DNA from: Enterobacter soli ATCC BAA-2102
GTDB lineage: Bacteria; Pseudomonadota; Gammaproteobacteria; Enterobacterales; Enterobacteriaceae
Assembly: GCF_001654845.1 (NCBI RefSeq)
Contig: NZ_LXES01000020.1
Coordinates: forward strand, 1-32,547
Direction: 5' to 3'
Length of the DNA: 32,547 nucleotides
Shown here: positions 1 through 8,153 of the stretch, piece after piece
How positions within the stretch are numbered: position 1 is the stretch's first letter
How the letters are laid out: the number at the start of each line of letters is the position of its first letter
Made by a program: the position numbers and the translations under genes
The notes under the pieces: generated by a model
What the model saw: the letters and a program-made list of their open reading frames with translations, nothing else
Told to the model about the DNA's origin: nothing
Database searches by the model: none

Positions 1-247
1 ATGGACGCTTCATCGCGCCCGACCCGAAAGTCGAAAGGAATAAGCTGAGGGTACCGCGAAGCGGCGATTTTCTTGCCGGGAGCCCGGGTCGCCAGGGTGG
101 TGGCGGTGAGCCACCCTGGCACGTTCACCGGTAATGTGGTAACAGAGTAGCAAGGAACATAAAGTGAACGGAATGACCGCCTGAGCTGTATGTTCCCCCT
201 CACCCCAACCCTCTCCCCAAAGAGGAGAGGGGGCTGTCCGTGCTCGT
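1..247 (+). repeat. Left arm of a ~247-bp imperfect inverted repeat
   Basis: The first 247 bases are, in reverse complement, nearly the same as 9305-9551. Base 1 pairs with about 9551 and the match fades after 247. The arm holds a perfect hairpin at 91-120 (GCCAGGGTGG / CCACCCTGGC, 10-nt loop), a smaller one at 76-87, and a REP-like unit at 197-232. All frames look broken, so it is read as a non-coding dispersed repeat. The arm may continue to the left of the window. Confidence 0.85.
197..232 (+). repeat. REP-like palindromic unit, copy A
   Basis: This has the form CCCTCACCCC, two bases, then a CCCTCTCC...GGAGAGGG hairpin. The same asymmetric layout recurs at 6320-6353, 9319-9357, 26499-26532 and 26545-26577, always between genes. 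The unit lies inside the left arm of the long inverted repeat. Confidence 0.8.
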
Positions 248-292
248 ACTATCCCAAAGCGAGCGCAAGTCTCTTTCGGCCAAAAATTAACC

Positions 293-322
293 TTGAAACG
301 GTCAATAAATTACCGTTATCCT
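293..322 (+). promoter_or_regulatory. Candidate promoter of the ABC-F gene
   Basis: TTGAAA at 293-298 and TATCCT at 317-322 are 18 bp apart and lie about 125 bp before the start codon. The -10 match is moderate, so this is only a candidate. The rest of 248-448 holds nothing else recognised. Confidence 0.35.
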
Positions 323-448
323 TATGCCCGTTAACTTTCTCCCTCTGGAGCGCATCCCGAAAATGAACAAACACGACTGATGAATTTCGATCCTTGCTAA
401 ACGCCATCGCGTCGGCAGGGGATGTTTTGATTTCATTCAGGAGTGCTT

Positions 449-2068
449 ATGGCTCATTTTGCGCAGTCCCCTTCTTTTATTTTGCATCAGGTCACCTGTC
501 AGTTTGCGACGGGCGATACGCTTTTTGGCCCGCTGGATCTCTCTCTTGAGTCGTCGATGTGCGCGCTGGTTGGCCGTAACGGTAGCGGTAAAACGCGCCT
601 GTTGCGTCTGCTGGCCGGGCTTGATGAACCCGTGAGCGGGCATATCGAGCGTTTCGGCACACACGTCTATGTGGCGCAACACCATGATATTTCTCCACAA
701 ACGCCACTTGCTGAGCTACTCGGGTATGACGAGATTTTTGCAGCCCGCAAGCGTATCGAAAGTGGTGATTATCAGCCTGAGTGTCTGGAAATACTCGACG
801 GACACTGGGATTTAGCGGAACGCCTGAGCGCGGCGTTTAGCCAGGCGAAACTCCCGCCATTTGATCCTGATAAACCTGCCGCAGAGCTTAGCGGGGGCGA
901 ACGTATTCGCGCCCTGTTGTGCGCAGCATTGACTGCCGGTGCTGATTATCTTCTGCTGGATGAGCCTACCAACCATCTCGACAGGCAAGGCCGGGAGTGG
1001 TTCTACGAACAACTTTCCCGCTATCAGGGGGGTGTGCTGGTCGCTTCTCATGATCGTGAACTGCTGGCGCAGGTTCCGCGTATTCTGGAACTGAGCGCGT
1101 CGGGTTTGCGTAGTTACGGCGGGAATTATGCTGATTACCAGCGTCAGCGTGATGCCGAGCAGCAATCCGCCCGCGCAGCGCTTGAACACGCTGCCACAGA
1201 ACGTAAGCGCACGCGTGAGCGGATGAAAAAAGAGCATGACGACAGCCAGCGGCGTTCGGCAAAGACGCTGCGTACCGTCGATAGCCTTAATATCGCCTCG
1301 TTCGAGCGGATCAAATACAAAATGGCGGCGAAAGAGCGTATTGGATCGTGGAAAAAACAGCATAACGATCAAAATGATGCGCTGAATGATGCCGTCAACA
1401 AAGCGCGTGAGCGGGTGGAAGAAGATAACCCGGTGATGTTCACCCTGCCGGGAAGTCAGATTGCCGAGGGGAAACAGGTGCTGGTACTTGAGGATCTGGT
1501 GCTGCCGTTTGTGGATATCCCGCCGATAAACTGGCGGATGGATGGCCCGATGCGCGTGGCGCTGCGGGGGCCAAACGGCTGTGGGAAATCAACGCTCCTG
1601 AAAATCATACTCGGGGAAACATTGCCGCACGCGGGCAGTTGCCGGGTGTCAGTAACCTGCGCGTATCTCGACCAACACCTGTCGCAACTGGACCTGTCGC
1701 TGTCGGTGATGGCGCATCTCAACCTGAGCAACACGCCGCTGGAAGAAGGGGGGCTGCGCACCCGCTTAGCCCAGCTTCAGCTGGGCGCTGATAAGGTGAT
1801 GCTTCCGCTGGCGAAGTTGAGCGGCGGTGAACGTCTGAAAGCCGCGCTGGCCTGTGTGCTTTGGCGCGAAGAGGCCACACAGTTTCTGCTGCTTGATGAG
1901 CCGACCAACCATCTGGATCTGGCCTCCGTTCAGGCGATTGAAGCGGCGCTGGCGACGTTTCCCGGCGCGTTGCTGGTGGTGTCGCACGATGAGGCATTCC
2001 TGAACGGGCTGAACCTGACGCATGAGATGGTGTGGCATAGAGAGGGATGGCGCTGTGAGAGGCTTTAA
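449..2068 (+). CDS. ABC-F family ATPase, subfamily unassigned
   Basis: A soluble protein of 539 residues with two ABC ATPase domains and no membrane segment, the layout of ABC-F proteins, many of which act on ribosomes. Domain 1 has Walker A GRNGSGKT (42-49), signature LSGGE (147-151) and Walker B LLLDEP (168-173). Domain 2 has GPNGCGKST (374-382), LSGGE (457-461) and LLLDEP (480-485). A charged, probably helical linker at about 235-325 would be the P-site tRNA-interaction motif of the family. The ATG at 449 is chosen over the GTG at 443 because AGGAG (439-443) lies just upstream of it. The size is near YbiT and EttA of E. coli, but the sequence did not read to me as either of these, nor as Uup or YheS. 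The gene stands alone between the inverted-repeat arm and the converging yiaG. A ribosome role is family inference; the exact job is unknown. Confidence 0.9.
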   Translation: MAHFAQSPSFILHQVTCQFATGDTLFGPLDLSLESSMCALVGRNGSGKTRLLRLLAGLDEPVSGHIERFGTHVYVAQHHDISPQTPLAELLGYDEIFAARKRIESGDYQPECLEILDGHWDLAERLSAAFSQAKLPPFDPDKPAAELSGGERIRALLCAALTAGADYLLLDEPTNHLDRQGREWFYEQLSRYQGGVLVASHDRELLAQVPRILELSASGLRSYGGNYADYQRQRDAEQQSARAALEHAATERKRTRERMKKEHDDSQRRSAKTLRTVDSLNIASFERIKYKMAAKERIGSWKKQHNDQNDALNDAVNKARERVEEDNPVMFTLPGSQIAEGKQVLVLEDLVLPFVDIPPINWRMDGPMRVALRGPNGCGKSTLLKIILGETLPHAGSCRVSVTCAYLDQHLSQLDLSLSVMAHLNLSNTPLEEGGLRTRLAQLQLGADKVMLPLAKLSGGERLKAALACVLWREEATQFLLLDEPTNHLDLASVQAIEAALATFPGALLVVSHDEAFLNGLNLTHEMVWHREGWRCERL

Positions 2069-2074
2069 AACACA

Positions 2075-2096
2075 AGCCCCCGCAAGGGCGGGGGCT
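2075..2096 (-). terminator. Hairpin between the ABC-F gene and yiaG
   Basis: AGCCCCCGC and GCGGGGGCT form a 9-bp stem with an AAGG loop between the two converging genes. On the minus strand a T-rich stretch follows it, so it fits yiaG termination best. On the plus strand there is no U tract. Confidence 0.65.
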
Positions 2097-2110
2097 GTCA
2101 CAATCTGGTT

Positions 2111-2398
2111 TTACGCTATCTGTTTGCTGAGTGCAGGGTTTGCCTGAATCAGGCGCATCAGCTTTATCTCGGTGGCTGTGGGTCTTTCACGTTTTGACTC
2201 CCACTCCAGCACCATCGCTACGCTGACACCCATTGCTCTGGCGAATTCATCTGTTTTCAGTCCTGTCCCTTTGCGCAATTGCTCATATTCTGTAAAGGGA
2301 TTGGATTTTTGTTGCAGGGTAATCGTCTGCGGTACATCTTTAAAAACAATCTGTTCCAGGCTGCTCAGCAGCTCAAACTCAGGATCTTTATATTCCAT
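2111..2398 (-). CDS. yiaG: YiaG, XRE-type HTH transcriptional regulator
   Basis: A 95-residue protein. The C-terminal half carries a lambda-repressor-type helix-turn-helix (about residues 38-80, with TDEFARAMGVSVAMVLEWES at its heart), as in E. coli YiaG. The N-terminal 35 residues are acidic and hydrophobic and match no domain known to me. GGAG precedes the ATG. The protein is probably a cytoplasmic DNA-binding regulator; its target is not evident. It lies tail-to-tail with the ABC-F gene and head-to-head with yiaF, within the yiaF/yiaG/cspA/ghrB neighbourhood known from E. coli. Confidence 0.85.
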   Translation of the reverse strand: MEYKDPEFELLSSLEQIVFKDVPQTITLQQKSNPFTEYEQLRKGTGLKTDEFARAMGVSVAMVLEWESKRERPTATEIKLMRLIQANPALSKQIA

Positions 2399-2728
2399 TG
2401 AGAACTCCTCTTAAATCACACAGCGGGATCGTGAACATCAGAGAGCCAGTTAAGAATAGTCCCTAAAACAGACGCAGGATCATCCGGGTTGTGATTAATC
2501 GTGCGGTAGGCGGAGCTTTACGCGTTTCAGCAGAAGGCTTATCCGCGCTAATCGACTGATTATTCATAAACAGCGCGGCAGCGTATTTTTTTGTAAATCG
2601 TCAGCAAGAAAACAGCAATAGTCGTTTTGCATGAAAAGAGTATCTTGCAAGGCTGACCTGGACTATCCTTGTCAGCGTCGGGCACGCGTGTGCCGGTGTG
2701 CGCTTTTTTGGGTGAAAGGAGTATTGAA
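2399..2728. other. Intergenic region between yiaG and yiaF
   Basis: About 330 bp separate the divergent yiaG and yiaF genes and must hold both promoters, but I see no convincing pair of hexamers. Near yiaF there are two inverted repeats: GCTGAC/GTCAGC (2652-2676) and GGCAC/GTGCC (2681-2694). The second is followed after a short gap by a T-run at 2704-2709, ahead of the yiaF ribosome-binding site. No gene is supported here. Confidence 0.5.
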
Positions 2729-3439
2729 ATGGCGACAGGAAAGTCCTGCTCTCGCTGGTTTGCGCCTGTTGCGGCGTTATTGATGGTAGTTAGCCTGAGT
2801 GGGTGTTTCGATAAAGAAGGCGATCAGCGCAAAGCGTTTATCGATTTTCTACAGAATACGGTGATGCGCAGTGGCGAACGTTTACCAACGCTGACTGCGG
2901 ATCAGAAAAAACAGTTCGGTCCTTTCGTGTCCGATTACGCCATTCTTTATGGTTATTCACAGCAGGTGAGCCAGGCGATGGACTCTGGTCTTCGTCCAGT
3001 GCTGGATAGCGTTAACGCCATCCGTGTGCCGCAGGATTATATGACCCAGCGTGAACCGCTGCGCCAGTCTAATGGTGCTCTGGGTGTGCTGAGCCAGCAA
3101 TTGCAGAATGCAAAAATGCAGGCCGATGCTTCCCACTCTGCGCTGAAACAGGGCGACGATCTCAAGCCTGTCTTTGACAAGGTTTACGAGAAAGTGGTGA
3201 CTAAGCCCGCTGACGCTATGCAACCGCTGATCCCGGCGGCGCAGATCTTCACTCAGCAGCTGGTACAGGTTGGGGATTACATCTCCCAGCAGGGGACCCA
3301 GGTGAGCTTTGTCTCTAATGGTATCCAGTTCCCGACCTCTCAGCAGGCCAGCCAGTATAACGCGCTGATAGGGCCGCTGGCGTCCCAGCACCAGGCCTTT
3401 AGCCAGGCGTGGAGCTCGGCAGTGACAGCCACTGAATAA
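2729..3439 (+). CDS. yiaF: YiaF, DUF3053 lipoprotein
   Basis: A 236-residue protein with a lipoprotein signal peptide ending in LSGC. Cys26 would be acylated, placing the protein at the envelope. The rest is a largely alpha-helical, Gln-rich DUF3053 domain very like E. coli YiaF. The ATG at 2729 is chosen because AAGGAG (2716-2721) sits 7 bases upstream and because it opens directly onto the signal peptide; a frame running back to 2669 has neither. The molecular function is not established. A strong terminator follows, so the gene is likely monocistronic. Confidence 0.88.
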   Translation: MATGKSCSRWFAPVAALLMVVSLSGCFDKEGDQRKAFIDFLQNTVMRSGERLPTLTADQKKQFGPFVSDYAILYGYSQQVSQAMDSGLRPVLDSVNAIRVPQDYMTQREPLRQSNGALGVLSQQLQNAKMQADASHSALKQGDDLKPVFDKVYEKVVTKPADAMQPLIPAAQIFTQQLVQVGDYISQQGTQVSFVSNGIQFPTSQQASQYNALIGPLASQHQAFSQAWSSAVTATE

Positions 3440-3448
3440 GACAAAAAA

Positions 3449-3472
3449 CCCCGCGAGCTGCGGGGTTTTTTT
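3449..3472 (+). terminator. Rho-independent terminator after yiaF
   Basis: CCCCGC and GCGGGG form a stem with a GAGCT loop, followed by seven T's. Confidence 0.9.
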
Positions 3473-3492
3473 ATGCGCGATGAAAATAACGC

Positions 3493-3521
3493 TTGTCATT
3501 CATGTACCACATAGGTATAAC
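3493..3521 (+). promoter_or_regulatory. cspA promoter
   Basis: TTGTCA (3493-3498) and TATAAC (3516-3521) are exactly 17 bp apart. The predicted start near 3528 gives a leader of about 155 nt, matching the long leader of E. coli cspA. Confidence 0.7.
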
Positions 3522-3527
3522 TGTTCC

Positions 3528-3684
3528 GTCGGTTTGTTACACAGACCTAAAGCAGTTTAGTAAAGCAGTCCAGATTGTTATCCATAGATACCCTTCGTTG
3601 TGACCCTTCCTTCATCGCTTAAAAATCTGTAACGCAACCTATCGCGCCGGAAGGCACAATATATTTGTTAATAAGGTAATTTCT
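3528..3684 (+). promoter_or_regulatory. cspA 5' leader (cold-shock RNA thermosensor)
   Basis: The long untranslated leader resembles that of E. coli cspA from memory. It has a cold-box-like start (3529-3546), a conserved middle, and a GCCGGAAGGC element near 3647-3656 just before the ribosome-binding site AAGG (3673-3676). In E. coli this leader refolds at low temperature to allow translation and RNA stability. That function is carried over by homology. Confidence 0.75.
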
Positions 3685-3897
3685 ATGTCTGCTAAAATGA
3701 CTGGTCTGGTAAAATGGTTCAACGCTGATAAAGGTTTCGGTTTCATCACTCCTGATGATGGCTCTAAAGACGTGTTCGTACACTTCTCTGCTATCCAGAA
3801 CGATGGCTACAAATCTCTGGACGAAGGTCAGAAAGTTTCCTTCACCATCGAAAGCGGCGCTAAAGGCCCAGCAGCTGGTAACGTTGTAAGCCTGTAA
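3685..3897 (+). CDS. cspA: CspA, major cold-shock protein
   Basis: A 70-residue single cold-shock domain. The RNP1 motif KGFGFITP (about 16-23) and RNP2 motif VFVHF (30-34) are intact. It differs from E. coli CspA, as I recall it, at only a few positions (Ala3, Leu8, Val68). It binds single-stranded nucleic acid and melts RNA structure after cold shock. The long leader with a cold box supports CspA rather than a leader-poor paralogue. It has its own promoter and terminator. In E. coli K-12, as I recall, cspA lies beyond yiaG; here it sits between yiaF and ghrB. Confidence 0.95.
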   Translation: MSAKMTGLVKWFNADKGFGFITPDDGSKDVFVHFSAIQNDGYKSLDEGQKVSFTIESGAKGPAAGNVVSL

Positions 3898-3923
3898 GCT
3901 TCCAACCCAGTAGCAAAGAATTT

Positions 3924-3950
3924 AAAAACCCGCCTTCTGGCGGGTTTTTT
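3924..3950. terminator. Bidirectional terminator between cspA and ghrB
   Basis: AACCCGCC and GGCGGGTT form a stem with a TTCT loop, with A's before and T's after, so it can serve both converging genes. The ghrB stop codon lies a few bases beyond. Confidence 0.9.
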
Positions 3951-3955
3951 CGTTT

Positions 3956-4930
3956 CTACTGTTGTACTTGCGGGTTAACGCAGTTTTTCTCAACCCTTCC
4001 GCCCAACGCGGCGATAAGGTTGTCTACTGCGGTGGCCGCCATGTTGTAGCGGGTTTCGTGCGTTGCTGAGCCAATGTGGGGCAGGGCGACCACGTTTGGC
4101 AATGCCAGCAGCGGTGAACTGACCGGCAGCGGCTCTTGCTCAAACACGTCCAGGCCCGCAGCGTGGATCTCGCCGTTTTGCAGTGCTCCAATCAGCGCCT
4201 TTTCGTCCACCACCGGGCCGCGACCCGCATTGATGAAGATGGCTGATTTCTTCATTTTCGCGAACTCAGCTTTGCCAATCAGATGATGCGTTTCTTCCGA
4301 CAGCGGCAGGATCAGGCAGACGTAATCGGCTTCCTGAAGCAAGGTATCCAGCTCGCAATAGCGTGCGTTGAAGCGCTCTTCAGCTTCAGTGTGATGGCGA
4401 CGCGCGTTGTACAGCACCGGCATGTTAAAGCCGAAATGCGCACGTTGCGCCAGCGCCATGCCGATACGGCCCATGCCGACAATCCCCAGCGTTTTGCCGT
4501 GAACATCCACACCGAACCAGTCCGGGCCGATGCTCTTTGTCCATTCACCCGCTTTCACGCGTTCGGCCACTTCCACCACCCGGCGGGCAGTGCTGAGCAC
4601 CAGCGCCATCAGCGTGTCGGCCACGGTTTCTGTCAGGGCATAAGGGGTATGCATCAGCAGAACTTTGCGGGTGTTCAGGGCCTCGACGTCGAAGTTGTCA
4701 TACCCCACGGAAATCGTCGAGGTAGCACGAAGCTTCGGCATTTTCTCCAGCAATGCGACATCCACTTTCTCGCTTGAACCCAGCAGGCCTTCAGCGCTTG
4801 CGAACGCATCAGCGTGCTGCGCGACGGTGTCCGGGCTAAGGTTCTTCACCTGAGTCACGGTGAAGTGTTCTTCCAGGCGCTTTTGCAGATCTTCAGGCAG
4901 TGCTTTATACAAAATGACGGACGGCTTCAT
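3956..4930 (-). CDS. ghrB: GhrB, 2-ketogluconate/hydroxypyruvate/glyoxylate reductase; in the kguD position
   Basis: A 324-residue D-2-hydroxyacid dehydrogenase, cytoplasmic and NAD(P)H-dependent. The Rossmann motif GMGRIG is at 152-157. The catalytic triad is intact: Arg237 (NAGRG), Glu266 (EQEP) and His285 (PHIG). E. coli GhrB reduces glyoxylate, hydroxypyruvate and 2-keto-D-gluconate. Here it starts 26 bp after kguT, behind a good GGAG site, as the last gene of a kguE-kguK-kguT-ghrB series. In Pseudomonas that place belongs to KguD, which reduces 2-keto-6-phosphogluconate to 6-phosphogluconate. Whether this enzyme acts on the phosphorylated or the free sugar acid cannot be read from the sequence. 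Confidence 0.93.
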   Translation of the reverse strand: MKPSVILYKALPEDLQKRLEEHFTVTQVKNLSPDTVAQHADAFASAEGLLGSSEKVDVALLEKMPKLRATSTISVGYDNFDVEALNTRKVLLMHTPYALTETVADTLMALVLSTARRVVEVAERVKAGEWTKSIGPDWFGVDVHGKTLGIVGMGRIGMALAQRAHFGFNMPVLYNARRHHTEAEERFNARYCELDTLLQEADYVCLILPLSEETHHLIGKAEFAKMKKSAIFINAGRGPVVDEKALIGALQNGEIHAAGLDVFEQEPLPVSSPLLALPNVVALPHIGSATHETRYNMAATAVDNLIAALGGRVEKNCVNPQVQQ

Positions 4931-4956
4931 GCTAATCTCCGTTGATTTTAAAGGGG

Positions 4957-6237
4957 TCAGGCGTGACGTGCGCCGACGGGAAGCTGTTGATTATTAGCAG
5001 GCTTAACAATCAAAGTAAGCCACACTGAGGCGAAAAGTGCTACCCCCATAAATATGTATGAGGCTGACGGACTGCCGGTTGCGCCGTTCAGATAGCCCAC
5101 AAACCAGGAGCCGCAGAACGAGCCCAGTGCACCCATACTGTTGATAAGCGCCATCGCGCCGCCTGCTACGTTGCGCGGCAGCATCTCCGGGATGATGGCG
5201 AAGAACGGGCCATACGGGGCATACATCGCTGCACCGGCAATCACCAGCAGGGTGTAAGATGCCCAGAAGTGGTTGGCGCCCACGGCCCAGGAGCCGATAA
5301 AGGCAAAAGCAGCAATCAGCAGCAGTGGCCAGACAAACAGTTTACGGTTTTGCAGTTTGTCCGAGGCCCAGGAAGCGATAATCATGGCAATGGTTGCCGC
5401 CAGATAAGGCACGGATGACAGCCAGCCTACTTCCACCATGCCGAGGTTTTCGCCGCCGCTGCGGATAATCGACGGCAGCCACAGCACGAAACCGTACACG
5501 CCAATGCTCCAGGTAAAGTACTGCGCGCACAGCAAAATGACGTTGCGGGAACGGAAGGCTTCACCGTAGTTACGTACCGCTTTCAGGCCCTGTTGCTCTT
5601 TATCCAGCTGCGCCTGCAAAGCGGCTTTTTCATCTTCAGAGAGCCATTTCGCCTGTGAAGGTTTATCTTTTACCAGCACCCACCAGCAAAATGCCCAGAT
5701 GACGGCAGGAACCCCTTCGATGATAAACATCTCGCGCCAGCCGAAGGACTGGATCAGGTAGCCGGATACCACCGACATCCAGAGTACCGTGACCGGATTA
5801 CCGAGGATCAGGAAGGTGTTAGCGCGGGAGCGCTCAGATTTAGTGAACCAGTTGCTGATGTAGATAAGCATCGCTGGCATGACTGCCGCCTCGACCACAC
5901 CAAGAATAAAGCGAATGGCGGCCAGGGCAGGAATGTTGTTCACCACACCGGTCAGTGAAGCACAACCACCCCAGAGGATCAGACAGATAAAGATAAGCTT
6001 ACGAACACTGCGACGCTCGGCGTAAATCGCCCCGGGGATCTGGAAGAAGAAGTAGCCGAGGAAGAATAGGGCACCTAACAGGGAAGAGACACCTTTGGTG
6101 ATCCCCAGGTCTTCAGTGATACCTGCGGCGGACGCGAAACTGAAGTTTGCACGATCAAGATACGCCAGGCTGTACGTGATAAACACGATTGGCATGATGT
6201 ACCACCAGCGTTTTGCTGCATTGGTCGAACTGTTCAT
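4957..6237 (-). CDS. kguT: KguT-like MFS transporter for 2-ketogluconate
   Basis: A 426-residue inner-membrane carrier with about 12 hydrophobic segments, of the anion:cation symporter (tartrate/galactonate-type) group of the major facilitator superfamily. The N-terminus has [14 protein letters not shown] and a basic cytoplasmic loop with AERRSVRKL, both typical of the group. The ATG at 6237 is preceded by AGAGG. A longer frame up to 6426 would begin with residues translated from a REP-like repeat and the 3' end of kguK, so it is rejected. Substrate assignment rests on the neighbours: a PfkB kinase, a KguE-type protein and GhrB. The gene is separated from kguK by 118 bp holding a REP-like unit. 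Confidence 0.85.
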   Translation of the reverse strand: MNSSTNAAKRWWYIMPIVFITYSLAYLDRANFSFASAAGITEDLGITKGVSSLLGALFFLGYFFFQIPGAIYAERRSVRKLIFICLILWGGCASLTGVVNNIPALAAIRFILGVVEAAVMPAMLIYISNWFTKSERSRANTFLILGNPVTVLWMSVVSGYLIQSFGWREMFIIEGVPAVIWAFCWWVLVKDKPSQAKWLSEDEKAALQAQLDKEQQGLKAVRNYGEAFRSRNVILLCAQYFTWSIGVYGFVLWLPSIIRSGGENLGMVEVGWLSSVPYLAATIAMIIASWASDKLQNRKLFVWPLLLIAAFAFIGSWAVGANHFWASYTLLVIAGAAMYAPYGPFFAIIPEMLPRNVAGGAMALINSMGALGSFCGSWFVGYLNGATGSPSASYIFMGVALFASVWLTLIVKPANNQQLPVGARHA

Positions 6238-6319
6238 AGGCTTGCCTCTGTTGTTGAGGTTTGTACCGCCGTTGTATGTAGGGTACACGGTGGTTTGTTT
6301 TGTGTGGTGTGGCTTGTTG

Positions 6320-6353
6320 CCCTCACCCTGGTCCTCTCCCATGGGGAGAGGGA
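6320..6353 (+). repeat. REP-like palindromic unit, copy B, inside the kgu operon
   Basis: CCCTCACCCTGG followed by a CCTCTCCC / GGGGAGAGG hairpin. It ends almost on the kguK stop codon (6356) and lies upstream of kguT within the transcript. In E. coli, REP hairpins at such places protect upstream mRNA or damp downstream expression. Confidence 0.8.
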
Positions 6354-6355
6354 AT

Positions 6356-7294
6356 TCAGGAACCGAGCTGCGCTCGTGTCGGTAATCCTTCGCTGTCGCC
6401 CTGCACCTGGATCGCCAGCGATCCAATTTTATTGCCGCGCGACACCGCCTGTTGCAGTGTTTTGCCTTCCAGCAGGGCGCTAATTACCCCCACGGCAAAC
6501 CCGTCGCCAGCCCCAACGGTGTCGACAACGTTGTCGACTTTTACCGCGGCAACTGCGCCTTGTTCACCGTCTGCGGTTTTAAACCAGGCACCGTCGGCAC
6601 CGGTTTTCAGCACCACGGCTTTTACTCCTTTGTTCAGGTAAAAATCGGCGATCCCTTCCGGCGTTTTTTGGCCGGTGAGGATGATCCCCTCTTTCACACC
6701 GGGCAGTACCCAGTCGGCCTGGAAAGCCAGATGGTTAAGCTTTTCAACCATTTCTGCTTCGCTTTTCCACAGCACCGGACGCAGGTTAGGATCAAAAGAG
6801 ATCGTTTTCCCTTGCGCTTTCATGGCCGCAGCCGCGTGATCCAGAAGCTCATAAGAGCTGGCGGAGAGCGCTGCCGCCACACCGCTCAGGTGCAGATGGC
6901 GTGCGGAGGTGAAATAGTGGGCGTGATAGTCGTTAACCGACAGATGACTTGCTGCCGAGCCTTTGCGGAAATACTCCACAATGGGATCGGTTCCATTTTC
7001 GACTTTAGATTTCAGCTGAAAACCGGTCGCGAAGCGCGCATCAAGGGTGACACCCGCGGCATCAATACCCTCTTTTTTCAGCGTATCCAGAACGAAATGG
7101 CCAAAACTGTCATCACCCACGCGGCTTACCCAGCCGACGTTCAGCCCCAGGCGCGCCAGGCCGGTCGCGACGTTGAGCTCTGCTCCTGCCACGCGTTTGA
7201 AAAAGTGCTCTACTGCGCGAAGCTCGCCCGTTTGCGTGGCAACGAACATTGCCATGGCCTCGCCGATGGTGATCACATCCAGCGTCTTGTGCAT
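6356..7294 (-). CDS. kguK: KguK-like 2-dehydro-3-gluconokinase-type PfkB sugar kinase
   Basis: A 312-residue ribokinase/PfkB-family kinase. The N-terminal GEAM and AGAELNVA motifs and the C-terminal DTVGAGDGF motif (258-266, catalytic Asp264) are all present, so it should be active. The predicted reaction is ATP-dependent phosphorylation of 2-keto-D-gluconate at C6. The family also includes KDG kinases (KdgK), and sequence alone does not separate the two; the kguE/kguT/ghrB context favours 2-ketogluconate. It starts 3 nt after the kguE stop, with its AGGAG site inside the end of kguE, so the two are probably translationally coupled. Confidence 0.87.
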   Translation of the reverse strand: MHKTLDVITIGEAMAMFVATQTGELRAVEHFFKRVAGAELNVATGLARLGLNVGWVSRVGDDSFGHFVLDTLKKEGIDAAGVTLDARFATGFQLKSKVENGTDPIVEYFRKGSAASHLSVNDYHAHYFTSARHLHLSGVAAALSASSYELLDHAAAAMKAQGKTISFDPNLRPVLWKSEAEMVEKLNHLAFQADWVLPGVKEGIILTGQKTPEGIADFYLNKGVKAVVLKTGADGAWFKTADGEQGAVAAVKVDNVVDTVGAGDGFAVGVISALLEGKTLQQAVSRGNKIGSLAIQVQGDSEGLPTRAQLGS

Positions 7295-7297
7295 GAT

Positions 7298-8047
7298 TTA
7301 CTCCTCGCGCAGCAGGTTAACGTAATGACGGGTGACGGCAGCCAGGTCCGGCCCTTCCAGCGGAAACTCGATCCCGCGCGGTGCGTCAGATGGCAGCTGA
7401 TTAAGCAATTCCAGCCAGCGTGCGTCGGCGTGGTCTGGCGCTATGGCGCGAAACTGCTGATGATGTGGGACGGCGGCTTTGACATGGATATAACTCACGG
7501 CAGGCGCCAGATGGCGGGCAGCTTCTTCTGGTGAATCGCCCACCCACAGCCAGTTGCCCATATCAAATGTCAGCGTCACGGGCAGCGACAACACCCGGCA
7601 AGCCGCCTTGAAGCGCTGCATTGGCGCGAGCTGGCCGCAGTCGGTTTGGTCGTTTTCGACCACCAGCGCCATGCCGCTTTCGTTCAGTAATGTACGCAGC
7701 TCCTCAAGCGGCTGCTTATCGCGGAAGTGACCCAGTGAAACTTTCAGCCACAGGGCATTGAGCGTGGTGGCTTCGGCCAGATACCACGAAAGGTCGGGGT
7801 TGAGGGTTCCGTCAGGCGTAAACAGGGGCACTGGCGCGGAATAACAGGCCAGTAAACCCAGCAGCTCAATGGACTCGCCCAGTGCGGGCAGCGCCAGTAA
7901 CTCTTCGCTGCTGAACAGCTCACGGCGGATCTCAACACCATCGGCACCTGCGGCGGCAATCACCGGAAGCATTGCCCGTTGGCCACCTGCCTGTCGCACC
8001 TGATCCGCGCCATATGCGGCGGTGACCACCATTATTTTCCTGCCCAT
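7298..8047 (-). CDS. kguE: KguE-like sugar isomerase/epimerase family TIM-barrel protein
   Basis: A 249-residue protein of the xylose-isomerase-like TIM-barrel superfamily. Likely metal ligands are Glu131 (VVEND), Asp162 (FDMGN), His188 (YIHVK) and Glu227 (IEFPL), spaced as in sugar epimerases of this fold. It is the first gene of the predicted kguE-kguK-kguT-ghrB transcript. The ATG at 8047 has GGAG 7 bases upstream. In Pseudomonas, KguE belongs to the 2-ketogluconate operon but its biochemical step is not settled; an epimerase or isomerase role is inferred from the fold only. Confidence 0.83.
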   Translation of the reverse strand: MGRKIMVVTAAYGADQVRQAGGQRAMLPVIAAAGADGVEIRRELFSSEELLALPALGESIELLGLLACYSAPVPLFTPDGTLNPDLSWYLAEATTLNALWLKVSLGHFRDKQPLEELRTLLNESGMALVVENDQTDCGQLAPMQRFKAACRVLSLPVTLTFDMGNWLWVGDSPEEAARHLAPAVSYIHVKAAVPHHQQFRAIAPDHADARWLELLNQLPSDAPRGIEFPLEGPDLAAVTRHYVNLLREE

Positions 8048-8077
8048 TGCCTGACTCCGTTACAACTCACATTGATA

Positions 8078-8105
8078 GTATTACGCTAGATGGAACCGGT
8101 TCCAA
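8078..8105 (-). promoter_or_regulatory. Candidate kgu operon promoter
   Basis: On the minus strand TTGGAA (8105-8100) and TAATAC (8083-8078) are 16 bp apart, about 30 bp before the kguE start. The -35 box and spacer overlap the operator palindrome at 8091-8104, which fits repression by occlusion. Confidence 0.5.
8091..8104. promoter_or_regulatory. LacI-family operator, TGGAACCGGTTCCA
   Basis: A perfect 14-bp palindrome with the central CG typical of LacI-family operators. It closely resembles the P. aeruginosa PtxS site, TGAAACCGGTTTCA as I recall it. It lies between the regulator gene and kguE. The natural ligand in Pseudomonas is 2-ketogluconate. Confidence 0.8.
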
Positions 8106-8153
8106 AGAAAAGGACAGGATGTTGAATTTATGATCGGCATCACGAAGGGGAAA

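Noticed and set aside
6295..6483. Short plus-strand open frames around 6295-6641 and 26538-26732 with peptides of the LTLTLSHKERE type
   Set aside because: They are translations of the REP-like palindromes and of kguK/kguT on the other strand; no ribosome-binding site and no family.
6452..7534. A 360-codon plus-strand open frame
   Set aside because: It is antisense to kguK and kguE, which have clear family motifs; a codon-bias shadow typical of GC-rich genes.
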